DNA of 64,000 nucleotides, taken from assembly GCF_016808335.1 (NCBI RefSeq), contig NC_053149.1, positions 30,377,339 to 30,441,338 on the forward strand, given 5' to 3'. The notes below the pieces were generated by a model. That model was not told the DNA's origin. It searched no databases and saw only the letters and a program-made list of their open reading frames with translations. This DNA is from Panicum virgatum. Lineage: Eukaryota > Streptophyta > Magnoliopsida > Poales > Poaceae. This document shows, in pieces, positions 45,783 through 57,419 of the stretch. A program made the position numbers and the translations under genes. Position 1 is the stretch's first letter. Each line of letters starts with the position of its first letter.

Positions 45783-48700
45783 TGTGGCAGAACCATCTGA
45801 ATTATCCCGGCTCAAGTGCGCAGGCCATCACCATAAATGCAACACCAGCTCACACGCACTTCAAACGGAATAATTCTTGGTCTATCGGGTAACGTCCCGA
45901 TACAACCACCGGTTCTTGGATCGAACAAGCATACCCAGCACGAAGACGAGTCCAGAGGTATTACAACCACAAACTTTACATCACAGGCATAAAAGTTATT
46001 ACAAACCAGTTCTAAAGCATTATTACAAGATCAACCTTAGTAAAACAGTTATCCAAGCCATAACTATAAGTTCAGAGTTTAAACAGTGAAAGATAAAACA
46101 TGACGGCTACAACACGTCGCAAAAGTATACCAGGCTAGCCCAAGCATGGTATCACTCGTCAAAGTCATTACCGGCCGAGGACGTATCCCACTCGACGGAC
46201 CAGCCAGGAGGCAAAGAGCAGAGATAGGTCAAGCTAGCGATCTGCTCCTCAAAACTCATACCTGAAAAAGTTTTCAACAGCAAGGCTGAGTATTCTAATA
46301 CTCAGCAAGACTTAACCGTCAACGGGTATACTAAACCCACTTTAGCTAGACTATGCAGGGTTTGAGAGGCTCTGGTTTCCTTTTGCTGAAAAGCAATAAA
46401 GAGTAGGTCCTTACTTTCAAATTTTAGTCTTCAAGATTCTAGTAGATTAACCATTCTATGTAAGCAATTACTAAACAACCATGGTAGATCTTTAAGCAAA
46501 CATCAAAATTGAATATCATAATGTTGCTCTTATTACTCTATGTGGCAAAGAGATCAAGCAGTCCCAAACTGTGAGAAGCAGACGATTCGAATCGAATTTC
46601 TTAACCTGGCTAGGCAAACCTAACACACACATTTGGAACACCGTCGGGTCGTTTCCAAACAACCGTTTGCCTTTCTTTCCGGCTTGTGGATAGGAACACT
46701 CTCCCCGACTACAGGGCTCCAAGGCCGAACCTTGTCCCTCGAAGTCGTAGTGTTGCGCAACATAAAAATAAAACCTATCCCTAAGAGAGAGTGTCAGGTA
46801 TATCCACTCCCTGGTCCAATCGGTTACTAGGCTTACCGCGTATCATATTTACGGCATGTGGCTAGTACGTTCAAAAACTTAACCAGCACTACCACACACC
46901 GCGACCTTAGCAAGTTCATCAATACAGACGGGGTCTCACCAAAGGTCATGATATCGAACACGACCCCGTCCGTCGTCCTTATATTGATAACAGAAAGTAA
47001 ACAAGCAATTCCTATAAAGCTCGCGAGTGACAGGCAATCACTCGATTTTTACCGGTCCTATAAACTTAGCAAGTAGTCGAACTCAGGTCTAGTGTTCAGT
47101 ACATAGGTTCCTAGGATCATGCATCTAGGGTTTCAATTCAAATCCTAAGAACTGTAAATGCACAAGCAAGTAAAAACAGTAAATGATAATAATTTGAAAT
47201 ATAGGTTATGTCCGGGGCTTGCCTTCTCGGTAGTCGCTAACTATTTTAGCTCTAGGCTCTTCCGAACTTTGGTTCGGGGCTTTAGTTAGTTCAGCGGCGT
47301 TCACCTGGACTTCTGGATCACCTCCGTCAGACTCCGGGATCAGCTCGTACGTCCCGTCCGATAAGGCAGTCGTATCTATATGTAATGCAAGAACAGTATT
47401 ATAAACACACATGGGCAATCGTTTATAGAGTAGTAACTCAACAAATTTAACTACACAAGGCATCATGATCAACAGCACATGAAGGTTATACTAACATCAC
47501 AAAGTGAGTGGTGGTTGATTCCAATAGTAATTAAATCAAGGTTTGCTAATAAATTAACAACTCAGATCACAAATAGTAATAAATTTGGCAAAAATTACCC
47601 TAAATAGAACATGAACAGAGTAAGCTCTCCTGTAAAAATCATGCCAAAAAATGTAGCCAATTATTCATAACAATTCAATCATTCAGATCACACCTAGAAC
47701 AAGATTGAATTACACAGATTAAGCTAGAGCAAAACAGAGGCTCCTGTTCTACACAAAAATTTAACAGCAGGCCTACACAGGGATGATTTAGCTACTGTGA
47801 ATTTTTCATGATTTTACCTGCACAAAAATAATTATGAGAAAATAAACAAAACAGAACAACAGATTAGTAAGATTCATTTTTAGCTCCTGTTCTAGTCATG
47901 AACTGATGCTCAAACTTCATGTACAAGCTAAGATACTCCAAAAGAACACTCAAGAATATTTTCATGATTTATCATCAGCATAAACTATTTATCATAATTA
48001 AAGTCTACTAAACAAGGATTAAATCAAATAAATAGCTACACAAGAGAACTGACCACGAAATTTTTATAGAAATACTAGTGTTACAAGAACAAACTACCAT
48101 AAAAGGTTCACTGCAAGACATGGCTTCAATCATCAGTTAGGAAAAAGATAAAACACCTAGTATTTATTTACCTAGTGACACAAAACCATTTATACAGCAA
48201 AAACTTGCAAAAAACACCTACCATATTATGGTACTACTGTAAAGAGCTTTACACAAGGATTCCAGAACATCAAGATTTGCTATTTTACGAATTTCCTACG
48301 AATTTCTACTGAATTTCAAAGTTCTCAGCTAGAAATTACAAAGAAGTCCTTAGAGCACTATTCACATGAGTCACAGTCTATTCAAAGAACACCCTGGAGT
48401 TTCTAGAATTCTAAACCCGAGGTCCTTGGCCGGGTCAGAGGGGGCGCGGTGGTTGAACGGCCGAATCCCGGTGAGGGGATCACCGGCGGCGAGGGTGGAG
48501 GGGTGTGGGAGCTACAGGGGTCCAAGGCGCACCTCTGGGTGGTCTTGGAGTGTAGAGAAGGGCTCGGAGGCGGCGGCTGGACAGAGCAGGGCGGGTCGGC
48601 GGCGGAGGAGAATGGTGGAGCCGGCGCTCCGGTGAGGATTGGGTGAGGGGAAGTGGTCTGGGAGTTGCGCGAGGCCACGGCGGTGCTCGCTAGGGGGTCA

Positions 48701-49594
48701 GATCGGGCGGAGGAGCGGCGGTGAGGCGGCTCCGCAGTGGCGTCAAGCTTGCCTGCGTACAGGGTGGAGCGGCGGTGGCGTTCTGCGGTGTGGGAGCGAG
48801 GAGAGAGCAAAAGAGTGAGGGGAATCGGTTTCTGGGGTATTTGTAGTGCTCGGGCGCGCGCGAGGAGAGGGCGGCGGCCTCTGCAGCGGGCTCGCCACCG
48901 CGACGGCGAGGTGGCGGCCGGCGGGCTGCTCTAGGCGGCGTGGCACGGCAGGGGAGCTCCAGCGCGAGACAATGGGCGGTGGAGGAGGAGCAGCTCGACG
49001 CGTGGGCACCAGCACGATGCAGAACGTGGCTGGGCAGGCCCTCCACTGCGCCGGCGACGGCTCTGCAAAGCGGCGGCGGGGGAAAACAGAGGAAGGAGCT
49101 GGAGGTGGAAGAAAGGACCAATTTGCAATTTCTGAAATTTCCAGGGACCCCACTATAAACACAGCGATAACTTTTAAAATAGGGCTCAAATGAAAAAGTT
49201 CCCAACATGAAAGTTGTTCAATTTTTCAAGATCTACAACTTTGATGTTGTGCAAAAATTTATTTGATCAAAGGATAGAGAGCTAATTTTGAAAACATAGA
49301 AGGGAATTTGAATTCAAAGGAAACTTGTCTTTTTCAATGAAATTTCACTTCAAACATGGGCTGATTTGAAAAGTTTCCTGCCAAGCAATAAATGCACTGA
49401 ATTTTGCAAAAGCACCCTCCACAAAAGCTATAATTGCACACCCAATTCAAATATAACTGCAGAAAGGACCTTGCATAAAATCATAATTACACATATAACC
49501 TTTATATTTACAAAAAGATCCTTTTTCAAGCAATTCAAGCACATGATGTATACAATAAATACACAACTACAAAGCAGACACCTAGGGTGTCACA
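45783..49594 (-). repeat. G2: Tekay-type solo LTR (3,812 bp)
   Basis: Ends TGTGGCAGAACC and GGGTGTCACA on the plus strand, flanked by GTTAT at 45778-45782 and 49595-49599. No internal region. The uninterrupted target is visible in D's 5' LTR near 31850. GC-rich core at 48420-49080 with a TATA-like CTACAAATACC on the minus strand near 48837-48848. Same family as G1 but ~10% different, so an independent insertion. Confidence 0.95.
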
Positions 49595-49599
49595 GTTAT

Positions 49600-50058
49600 T
49601 ACGCACTAACACTCATATAATTAGTAGCCGCCGCCACATTAGTGTTTAGGTTTTTGTTTAGATCTAGTTTTCCATTGAGGAACTGAGATAGATTCATTGT
49701 AACTATGGCGACAAGTCCTTTTACTGTGATCCAAGGCCCCCATTCTTGATCGCCTCCACTATGTCAATTAGTCCTTTGGAATCGAGTTCTTGAACCCCTA
49801 CTTTGCCTTTTCTTCATTTATATTTGCAATTTCAGATTGCGCGTTTATACCTTCTTGCTTGTGTTCTTCGATTTGCTTGGAGGAAAAGCCTTCTTGGCGA
49901 GGTCAATCAAGTTGTGCTTGGTTGATAACCAATGGAGCGGTGGTGTAATGATTGCGGGACTTTGAATCGTGTCTGATTAGAAGCCGGATCGCCAACGTCA
50001 CATACTCCACCAATCGAATTTACCCTACCTCTCGAAAGATCGGGCCTAGTCTACATCA
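49600..50058 (+). repeat. Element D 3' LTR, second part
   Basis: Continues D after G2 and ends TCTACATCA; followed by ATGAT and F's gag. Confidence 0.9.
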
Positions 50059-51785
50059 ATGATGTTGCACGCGTCGCAACCAATGTTGATCATGTTGTGG
50101 AGGTCGCAATTGGAGTAGTCGTAGTTGTTGCATTGCTATTCCTGCTGGCGGTTGGAGAGGCGCTGGCGCCTGAATGCCCTCTTCTGGTTAAGCAGGCGAC
50201 GACGCTCATAAAGATCTTCTACTGGGTGTTGCTCTTCCAATTGCACATTAACTATTTCTGTTGGAGGAGGTACAGGCGGATCTTGCTTGGTAGTAGCTTG
50301 GGCTTCTGTGATCGTGAGAGTAGTTTCCATGTTGTCGGGAAGATACTCGTCGAAATCATCAGAATTGTAGTCGTCGAGGTTGAGACGCTCTGTGGAGTCA
50401 TCCTCTGGTTCATGGACTTCGGAGATGCGAACCATGAGGATTTCACGGCAAAGGTCTTGAATTTCTTGGTCTTGTTTGCTTGAGGGCGGGTCTAGTGGAG
50501 TGCTCTGCTGGAAGGGAAGATCTGTTGGCTAAGAGCTGGAGGCGTTAGGATCTTGTGTCTTCTTCAGGCGCACTATCCGCCCTAGCGGTGTTGCATATAT
50601 GACCAAGTTTGGGACGGAGTCCTGATCGGACATGGAATTCCTAGTCGAGTTGGACTCGACTTGTTTGCTGTATTGGATTAGGTCATCCAGCTCGTCTTCC
50701 GAGTTGGAGGAGTACTCGGAGTCGGAATCGGTTAATCCACCGATTTTAGTGTATGTGTGTTTTGGGTGAGCGAGAAGCGAAATTCACATCTCTATGCGGA
50801 GGGCATTCTCGTTCACCCAAAGTAGCCATGATTGTGTGGCAGTCAGTCCTTCAGGCTCCTTGATCCATGGTTTGTCAAAAATTGACTTGTGGGCTTTTCT
50901 GGAGCTTTGGATTTTTCTTGTTTAAGCTTAGCCAGTTCCCAGAGGGCGTCAACTTTCCGGGGTGGATGGGCCATATCTTCCATGAACAAGTCAACGTTGT
51001 CGGACCAGTCTTCATGATCATCGAATGGTTCAAAGTTGTCGATGCTATTCATGCATTGATCAAAGTCATGATCGAATGAGGATTCGGTTTGTTCGGGATT
51101 CCGACTGTGAGCAGGTTTCGGTGAAGGGTTCTGAGATTTCCTAGAGAAAGACGGTCCCATTCGAACAAACCGGGGGTTTGTTCTTCCAGATCCCCCGCAG
51201 ATTCCTCCTCCCAATTTCTGCTTCTTGTTCTGCAGAGTGCATTCAGCCATCTTAATGCAGTCGACGAGCGTGGAATCTACTCGATCGATCCCTGAGAGTA
51301 TATCACCCGACCATTCCTGTGGTGGGTTCGATGCTTCTGGGTTCTGCTGTGATTTAGATGAGCCAAGGGTGGATTCTGCAAGTTTGATGCATCCCTCTAT
51401 TGATCATGAAACTTGATCTACTCCATCGAGTAGTTCCGAGTTGTTGATCTTAGGGCGTTTGATTGACTTGAGATAAGTCACGTATTTTGTAAAAGTGAGG
51501 TTTTTTGGAGTCAGTGCTTGTGTCGAACTCGACTGACCCGAGAATTCGAGTTGGAGTTGGCACGTTTTCTGAAGCATCTGAATTGAGCTCGAGTAGAGCC
51601 TTTTTCCCGTCGAGATCAGCGATCACACAGACGTCGGTGGGTTGGATGATGGTTTTTGGTTTAGGCGAGTTGGGCGTGACAAGGTGGCTGGAGAAGCTGC
51701 TCGATCCGTCAGTCGTGCATGCCCAAGAACCAAAAACAAGGGTTGTGCCCTCGGGCACGTTGTTGGCATCGCTTGATCCGGCCAT
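50059..51785 (-). pseudogene. Element F gag region, 5' part (degenerate)
   Basis: Minus-strand, starting at ATG 51785-51783 (MAGSSDANNVPEGT) close to the PBS. Three separate frames carry it: 51785-51450, 51250-50843 and 50435-50136. It is Ser/Asp/Glu-rich with an acidic middle and a basic stretch (ERRRLLNQKRAFRRQRLSNR), as in Tat-lineage Gag N-terminal regions. The next conserved Gag block spans the D insertion and continues at 31363. Multiple frameshifts and stops make it non-functional. Confidence 0.65.
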
Positions 51786-51811
51786 CGAATTCGTCGATGA
51801 ACCCGCCGAAT

Positions 51812-51830
51812 CCCCTACCTGGCGCGCTAG
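51812..51830 (-). other. Element F primer-binding site
   Basis: Minus strand CTAGCGCGCCAGGTAGGGG, the form found after the 5' LTR in grass Tat elements. Confidence 0.8.
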
Positions 51831-51831
51831 C

Positions 51832-52248
51832 TTTTGGCGTTTACCGCCAAGCCTGCTCAGGGATACCCTTAGCAGTAAGGTTTGTAGGTAGGGATCGACT
51901 ACTTTGGAACTCGATGGTGCAAGGAACACAAAGATTTAGATAGGTTCAGGCCGCGAGTTGCGTAATACCCTACGTCCTATGTGATTGTTTGTATTGCCTT
52001 AGGTGTTGATGATGTTTCGAGGGGGTCCCTACCCGCCCTTATATATCCGGGGGGACATGGATACATGTAAAGTCATAGCCGAGTACAGTTGGAGTCCTAC
52101 TACAACACAATCGGGTAGTTTCCTTTGTACTGCAGCTAGTTCTACGCCTATTCGGGTAGTTACAAGAGAAGTAAGGTACATCCATGAGCTATCCCTTACT
52201 CTAGAATATTCTATGCCTATATGCAGTCCCGGTGCCCCGGATCTGACA
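51832..52248 (-). repeat. Element F 5' LTR (417 bp, Tat type)
   Basis: Minus strand starts TGTCAGATCCGGGG and ends near AACGCCAAAA. Related to the plus-strand LTRs at 52483-52895 and 58919-59304. Has TATATAAGGG (minus strand) near 52035-52050. Confidence 0.85.
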
Positions 52249-52482
52249 TGGCGGCTACTCCATACGAAGCGCGAGTACTTCGCGCACCATATATGATCAA
52301 GATTTTAGGGCTTGAGCACCTCACACCCTCAAAGCAACCAGAAGTACTTGGAGGACTACTTGACATATCTAAAGGAAAGCCTAGAGGCGACCAGAAGGAT
52401 GTTCTGACTACTTGAAGTATTGGAAGACGCCCAGCCAAGTACTCGACGCCTACAGGACTCGGCTACGAAGATCTCGGAGGCT
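52249..52482 (+). mobile_element. Element J: 3' end of a Tat element with polypurine tract
   Basis: Aligns to 58690-58918, the sequence just before K's 3' LTR. It ends in the PPT GATCTCGGAGGCT (52470-52482). Contains GCGCGAGTACTTCGCGC, a near-palindrome. F is inserted at its left end. Confidence 0.7.
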
Positions 52483-52895
52483 TGTCAGACCCTAGGCAAT
52501 GGGACTGCTTATAGGCATAGAATGTTCTAGAGTAAGGGATAGCTCATGGATGAACCTTACCTCTCTTGTAACTACCTGAATAGGCATAGAACTAGCTGCA
52601 GTACAAAGGAAACTACCCGATTGCGTTGTAGTAGGACTCCAACTGTACTCGGCTAGAACTTTCCATGTAACCCTGTCCCCTCGAATATATAAGGGCGGGC
52701 AGGGACCCCCTCGAAACACATCAACACCTAAGGCAATACAAACAACCACACAGGACATAGGGTATTACGCAACTCGCGGCCCGAACCTGTCTAAATCTTT
52801 GTGTTCCTTACACCATCGAGTTAGAGAGCAGATCCCTACCTACAAACCTTACTACTAAGGGTATTCCTAAGCAGGCTTGGTGGTAAACACCGACA
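52483..52895 (+). repeat. Element J 3' LTR (413 bp, Tat type)
   Basis: TGTCAGACCC to AACACCGACA, TATA box ATATATAAGGG at 52684. It faces F's LTR, 234 bp away. It ends exactly at a unit boundary of K's 120-bp array, so J was probably inserted into that array. Confidence 0.85.
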
Positions 52896-53615
52896 GTTAG
52901 GACACCCTACTCGCTGGCTCGAGTAGGTTTTGGATATTCTTATGATGGTTTCATCTTGGGTAACCTGACGGGGTTCATCCTAACAGATCTATCCTAGGAA
53001 TTACTCCAGTCCTTGGTTAGGACACCCTACTCGCTGGCTCGAGTCGGTTTTGGATATTCTTATGATGGTTTCATCTTGGGTAACCCAACGGGGTTCATCT
53101 AATAGATCTATCCTAGGAATTACTCCAGTCCTTGGTTAGGACACCCTACTCGCTGGGTTGAGTAGGTTTTGGATATTCTTACGATGGTTTTGTCTTTGGT
53201 AACCCGACGGGGTTCATCCTAACAGATCTATCCTAGGAATTACTCCAGTCCTTGGTTAGGACACCCTACTCGCTGGCTCGAGTAGGTTTTGGATATTCTT
53301 ATGATGGTTTCGTCTTGGGTAACCTGACGGGGTTCATCCTAACAGATCTATCCTAGGAATTACTCCTGTCCTTCGGTAGGATATCTTACTCGCCTCTCAA
53401 GTAAGTTCGGGATATTTCTAAAATATTTTCGTCTTGGTTAACTCGACGGAGTTCATCCTAACAAAGTCTATTTTAGAGATCAATCCAGTCCTTGTTTAGG
53501 ACACCCTACTCGCTGGCTCGAGTAGTTTATAGATATTTTCTTAAAAGTTTTTCCCACTTGGGTGACCAGACGAGGTCTATTATAATCTATCAACTTTGAA
53601 ATTACTCCAAAATAA
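52896..53615 (+). repeat. 120-bp tandem repeat array (six units)
   Basis: Units start near 52896, 53016, 53135, 53255, 53375 and 53495, each opening with (GT)TAGGACACCCTACTCGCTGG or a variant. The first four are highly similar; the last two are diverged. Confidence 0.92.
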
Positions 53616-54333
53616 TGGAGCATAAAATAAGTTCTTGGTACTGCAAATAGTCGACACGAGCCTCCCGCTTGCTTGGACCACCAAGGGTGTTACACTACGG
53701 AGCTTGTTGCCTTAAGTAATGACGGGATTTACCCGCTTGCTCGAGACACCAAGTTCATAAGGTGTTTTGTTTTCCCTTGGTACCCCGAGTAGTTGTCGAG
53801 AGTCTCCTGATCACCTATGTATAGAAAGAACATCAACCAAGCTCCTAATTATCTAAGTAATCGATAAGAGTCTCCCCGTTTGATTGGACAATCAAGTCCA
53901 TGAGAGCACCGCTCTAACCCAAGCATTTCTTGTCGAAAAGAAATCTAAAATAAGCTACGACTTAAACCACCCTCCTGCAAAGTGCTTTTCCCACTTGGTT
54001 AATCCTGCAGATTCAATCCTAACCGGTCAGCACCAGAGTTCTGAAGAGAACCACTCTACTCGACTCTACTCGAGAACACTTCGCCTCTTAAGGCAGCTAT
54101 GGATACAACACTTTGTGTCTACTTCATCGAGTTGGCGTAATGCTGCTTGAATGTATTAGGTTCTCTAGATGATACTTTCTAAGTATTACTACTCGATAGA
54201 TCGCAAGATCGTACAAATGAAAGTATCGCGCAATCCTTTCACATAAATAAGTACTTGACGATACACAAATTTAAACATTTGTACAAGACAAAGTACTTGT
54301 GGCACCAAACACCAAATATTCTCTACAAACAAT
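53616..54333 (+). other. Element K non-coding stretch
   Basis: No ORF with family features. By position it is the 3' flank of the antisense gene. Contains repeated CTTGCT(T/C)G(G/A)A-type phrases related to the 120-bp array. Confidence 0.5.
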
Positions 54334-57231
54334 TCAAGGAGAATCGGACTTGTTCAAGGTCTCCACTATCTTGTCTGCAATGGCGGAGTTTTCTTCCAAA
54401 TACTGATTGAATTGGTCATCACTGCAATTAGCCTTCGCGACCTGCCCAAGCAGATCAAGTGGAGTACGTGGCTAGCAGGACTTTACCAGTCCGAGTACAT
54501 GTCCTACGTATTGTCGGGTGGTTGTGGAGACATAACATTCAAAGCTTTCGGGTCCTTTACGAAGCCTCCCCGCCAACGTGAGCGGCTCGTCTTCATTCCC
54601 CTCTGCGATCTCCACAAGGCCCGCCACGTCTTGAGCAGCATCCTTCACATCTCTCAGCTCTTCGAGCTCCTGCTGCATCAAGTCTCGGGATTCTGACAGA
54701 TCCTTGAGTTGCTTGAGGACTGTCGCCATCTCCTGGTCAGAATCCGCCTTGATCTTCTTGAGCTTTTCAATCTCATCTACGTTTCGGTACATAAGAATCT
54801 TTAAATCCAATACCAGGCTCTCCTCAATCTTTAATGATTTGGATAAGGCTGTGTATTTGATTGAAAAGATAAACTTATAAACACCAGGCAGAACCAGCTA
54901 GTCGATTGCATCATATATGCAAAGACTAACCTTGTTTGGCCTTGGAGAGTTTCTTGTTCTTCTCTTGAAGGGCAGCCTTCTCGGACGAGAGCTTCTTGAT
55001 TTGCTCTCTCTGAGTATCTCGCTCTGAGCTATCCTGGGGCAGACTGGTACCTTGATCAAGCACCTCCTGCCAAAAAAGTATTAAAAAAGGATCAGTACAT
55101 ACTACTCGATCTAAATATAAGTACTCAAGTTAGTCGACTGCTTACGCCCAACAGCTTGTAGGCAAGCTTCAGCTTCTCTTGAGGCAGAGCACTTCCTGTT
55201 GAAACCTGGGAAGTAGTCGCCTGCACCACAGAGACTGCATTTTGCTGCATTTCCTCAATTCTTCTCATAGTATTCCCTGGATTTCGGGAATATAGAGAAA
55301 AAACTTGGGTTATGAAACCAGACAAGAGGAGGTACTTCTTCATGAAAAGGTACAATCGGTTTACCTGTGGGGCTTTCTTCAGGAAGCTTATCGCCTCCTC
55401 CCTCTTTTGGAAGCTTCTCACTTCCATCATCCTCTAGGAGTTTCTCTTCGCCCCTCTCAGGATCTGGGAGTGGTGAATTCTGCATCATGGAATTCGCCAA
55501 CTCCTCTGCCTTGTGGGCATCCATCTCCAGAGTGCTTGGGGGCTTCTCCGATGTTGACTTGGGAGCTGAATCGTCTTCAGTTTCCCCTCTTGCCTCTAGG
55601 AGTGCATCACTGCAAAGACAAATCAGCTAAAACACACTCAGTAAATAGTCAAATCTATAAACAAGTTCAAAGACTTACGTAGATGCCCTTGTCAAGGCAA
55701 GCTTCCTCACACCAAACTTAGGGGGCGGCCTCATGATCATGGCCTTGCCACCTGTGTTCCCGGCACCACTTACATTGGAACTACTCACCGGACGAGTATT
55801 TCCAATCCCCTTTGATAGGTTTGCTGTGGTGGAAGGGACAGTCTGTTCCACCACAGCATCATCCCCAGATGTTGTAGTCCGTAGCATCTTAGCCGCCGGA
55901 CTTGAAAAAAAAGGTTCGAAATCAGAACAAGCAAATCGACAAATTTGACAAAGTACTCGATTTCAACCAAACTAGTCACTTACCTGTCGCTGGTAGCCTG
56001 TGAGGAGCTGCGACGCTTCCTCACTGCCGACTGTGTACCCCTCGGGTGTCCCGCTTGGGTATCCGCACTGGGATTGGGGCTGTGCTCCCCATTAGTGTCC
56101 TCTCCAGCTGCCTCCTCATCTGTACAACCAAAATTAGATATTAGTTTTATCTATGCAAATTTCTAGGAGGAAATTCTTGAATTTGGTTGACAATGAAAGA
56201 GCACTCGGGAAAGAAGATAAAAAGGACGATTAAGTGCCTGGCAATGGAGAACTGCTCTTAAAACATTCTACGTCCTCCTACAAAAAGCAAATTCTATCAG
56301 AATCTTGCTAGGACAAAGTACTCAATTAGTATATTTCGACTACTTTAGTTCATACCTAATTTGGAGGATCTGCAGCTGAGAAAGTATCAGGGACGATAGG
56401 TATATCTTTCACATTTTTTAGCAGTCGCTGAATCCGACTAAACACTTCTTCATTCCAGATCTCTTCCTTTGAGAAACGTGATGAATCAGTTGTTCCCTGA
56501 TACTGGAAACTGAATGTTTCCCGAGCCTGCAACGGCTGAATTCTTCTTTTCATCCAGTTGAAAACAACAGCCTCTCCAGTCAAATTCTTTGAAAGAAGCT
56601 CAGAGACTTGGCTGTTATCGACTGGTTTCTTTTTCCACTCAGGCTGTTGAATTGGAGGACCTAGAGTAATCGCCGGTACACTCTCCCTCTGGTTCTCTAC
56701 ATAGAACTATTTGGGTTTCTAGTCGATTATTTTGCTACTAAGCTTATAGTGGATATATACTTTATCCTTTCCCTGTCTAAGCTGAAGACCCGCACCTCCT
56801 ACTACATCTAAATCATAGGAATCTGGCTGCGGCTTAAGATGGAAAAAAGATCGGAAAAGCTTAAAATGGGGCTCGATGCCTAGAAAAGCTTCGCACAAAT
56901 GCACGAAGATGGAAATATGAACAAAGGAATTGGGGGTCAAGTGGTGAAGCTAGATCCTATAGTAATGCAGGAGCCCAGAGAAGAAAACCGAACAAGGGAG
57001 CCCCAACCCCCGTTCAAAATAAGGGGTAAAAGCTACAATTTCACCCGTATTTTCATACGGACGACCCTCACCCAAGGCAGGACGCCATTGAATGACGGAT
57101 TTTTCTGGCAAAAGACCAGCAGAAACTAGGGTTTCCATGTCAGATTCAGAACACTTACTTAGCACCCATCCTTCCTCGCGGGTTGGCTCCGCCGCTATGC
57201 CCTTGCCTTTGTTCGACTTCTTGGGAGCCAT
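54334..57231 (-). pseudogene. Antisense eight-exon gene in element K (putative gypsy-type transposon protein)
   Basis: Minus-strand exons: 57231-56356, 56277-56238, 56119-55984, 55900-55679, 55609-55365, 55276-55146, 55066-54931, 54848-54334. The seven introns are 69-118 bp; all end AG and start GT except intron 2 (GC). Splicing gives 2,301 bases, one frame of 766 codons with every phase matching. Exon 1 holds the 'putative gypsy type transposon' domain (residues ~75-160; LHHLTPNSFVHISIFVHLCE). Exons 2-5 are acidic, Ser/Pro-rich with a basic patch (VRKRRSSSQ); exons 6-8 are Lys/Glu-rich coiled coil. Five TAG codons (56950, 56719, 56707, 56356, 54472) make this copy dead. ATG 57231 is chosen because MAPKKSNKGKG is a basic N-terminus and a TATA box lies ~175 bp upstream. 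Function unknown. Confidence 0.8.
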
Positions 57232-57405
57232 CCGGAAATTCACAGGGCGCTTCACGCGCATACACTAGTTAAAACCCTAATGGATTTGGAAGCAAGAGAG
57301 AGCACGGATTTTTGGATCTGGAAGTTCGAAGCAAAGAGCAAGAATAGATCTAAATAGTAAAAGGGAGAATGGTGGCCGGTGGGGTAAAACCTGGTTACCG
57401 TTCTA

Positions 57406-57412
57406 TTTTATA
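57406..57412 (-). promoter_or_regulatory. TATA box of the antisense gene in K
   Basis: Minus strand reads CCACTATAAAATAGAACGG. A start ~30 bp downstream would give a 5' UTR of roughly 145 bases before ATG 57231. Confidence 0.6.
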
Positions 57413-57419
57413 GTGGCAG

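Larger units (their letters stand above)
31364..50058 (+). mobile_element. Element D: 3.4-kb non-autonomous LTR retrotransposon (net length), carrying E and G2
   Basis: LTRs begin TGATGAGGGCATGACACC and end GGGCCTAGTCTACATCA. The 5' LTR is split by E and the 3' LTR by G2. After subtracting the guests D is about 3.4 kb: two ~950-bp LTRs, a PBS at 43773, a 1.5-kb interior with one degenerate ORF and a PPT. There is no gag or pol homology, so it must depend on another element. The first ~250 bp of the LTRs differ at about 13 sites (5%), making D older than E. Target: F's gag, with ATGAT on both sides. Confidence 0.85.

Noticed and set aside
26631..49594. G1 and G2 as the two ends of one large inverted element
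   Set aside because: They are about 10% different, in opposite orientation, and G2 has its own perfect TSD (GTTAT); they are separate LTR insertions.
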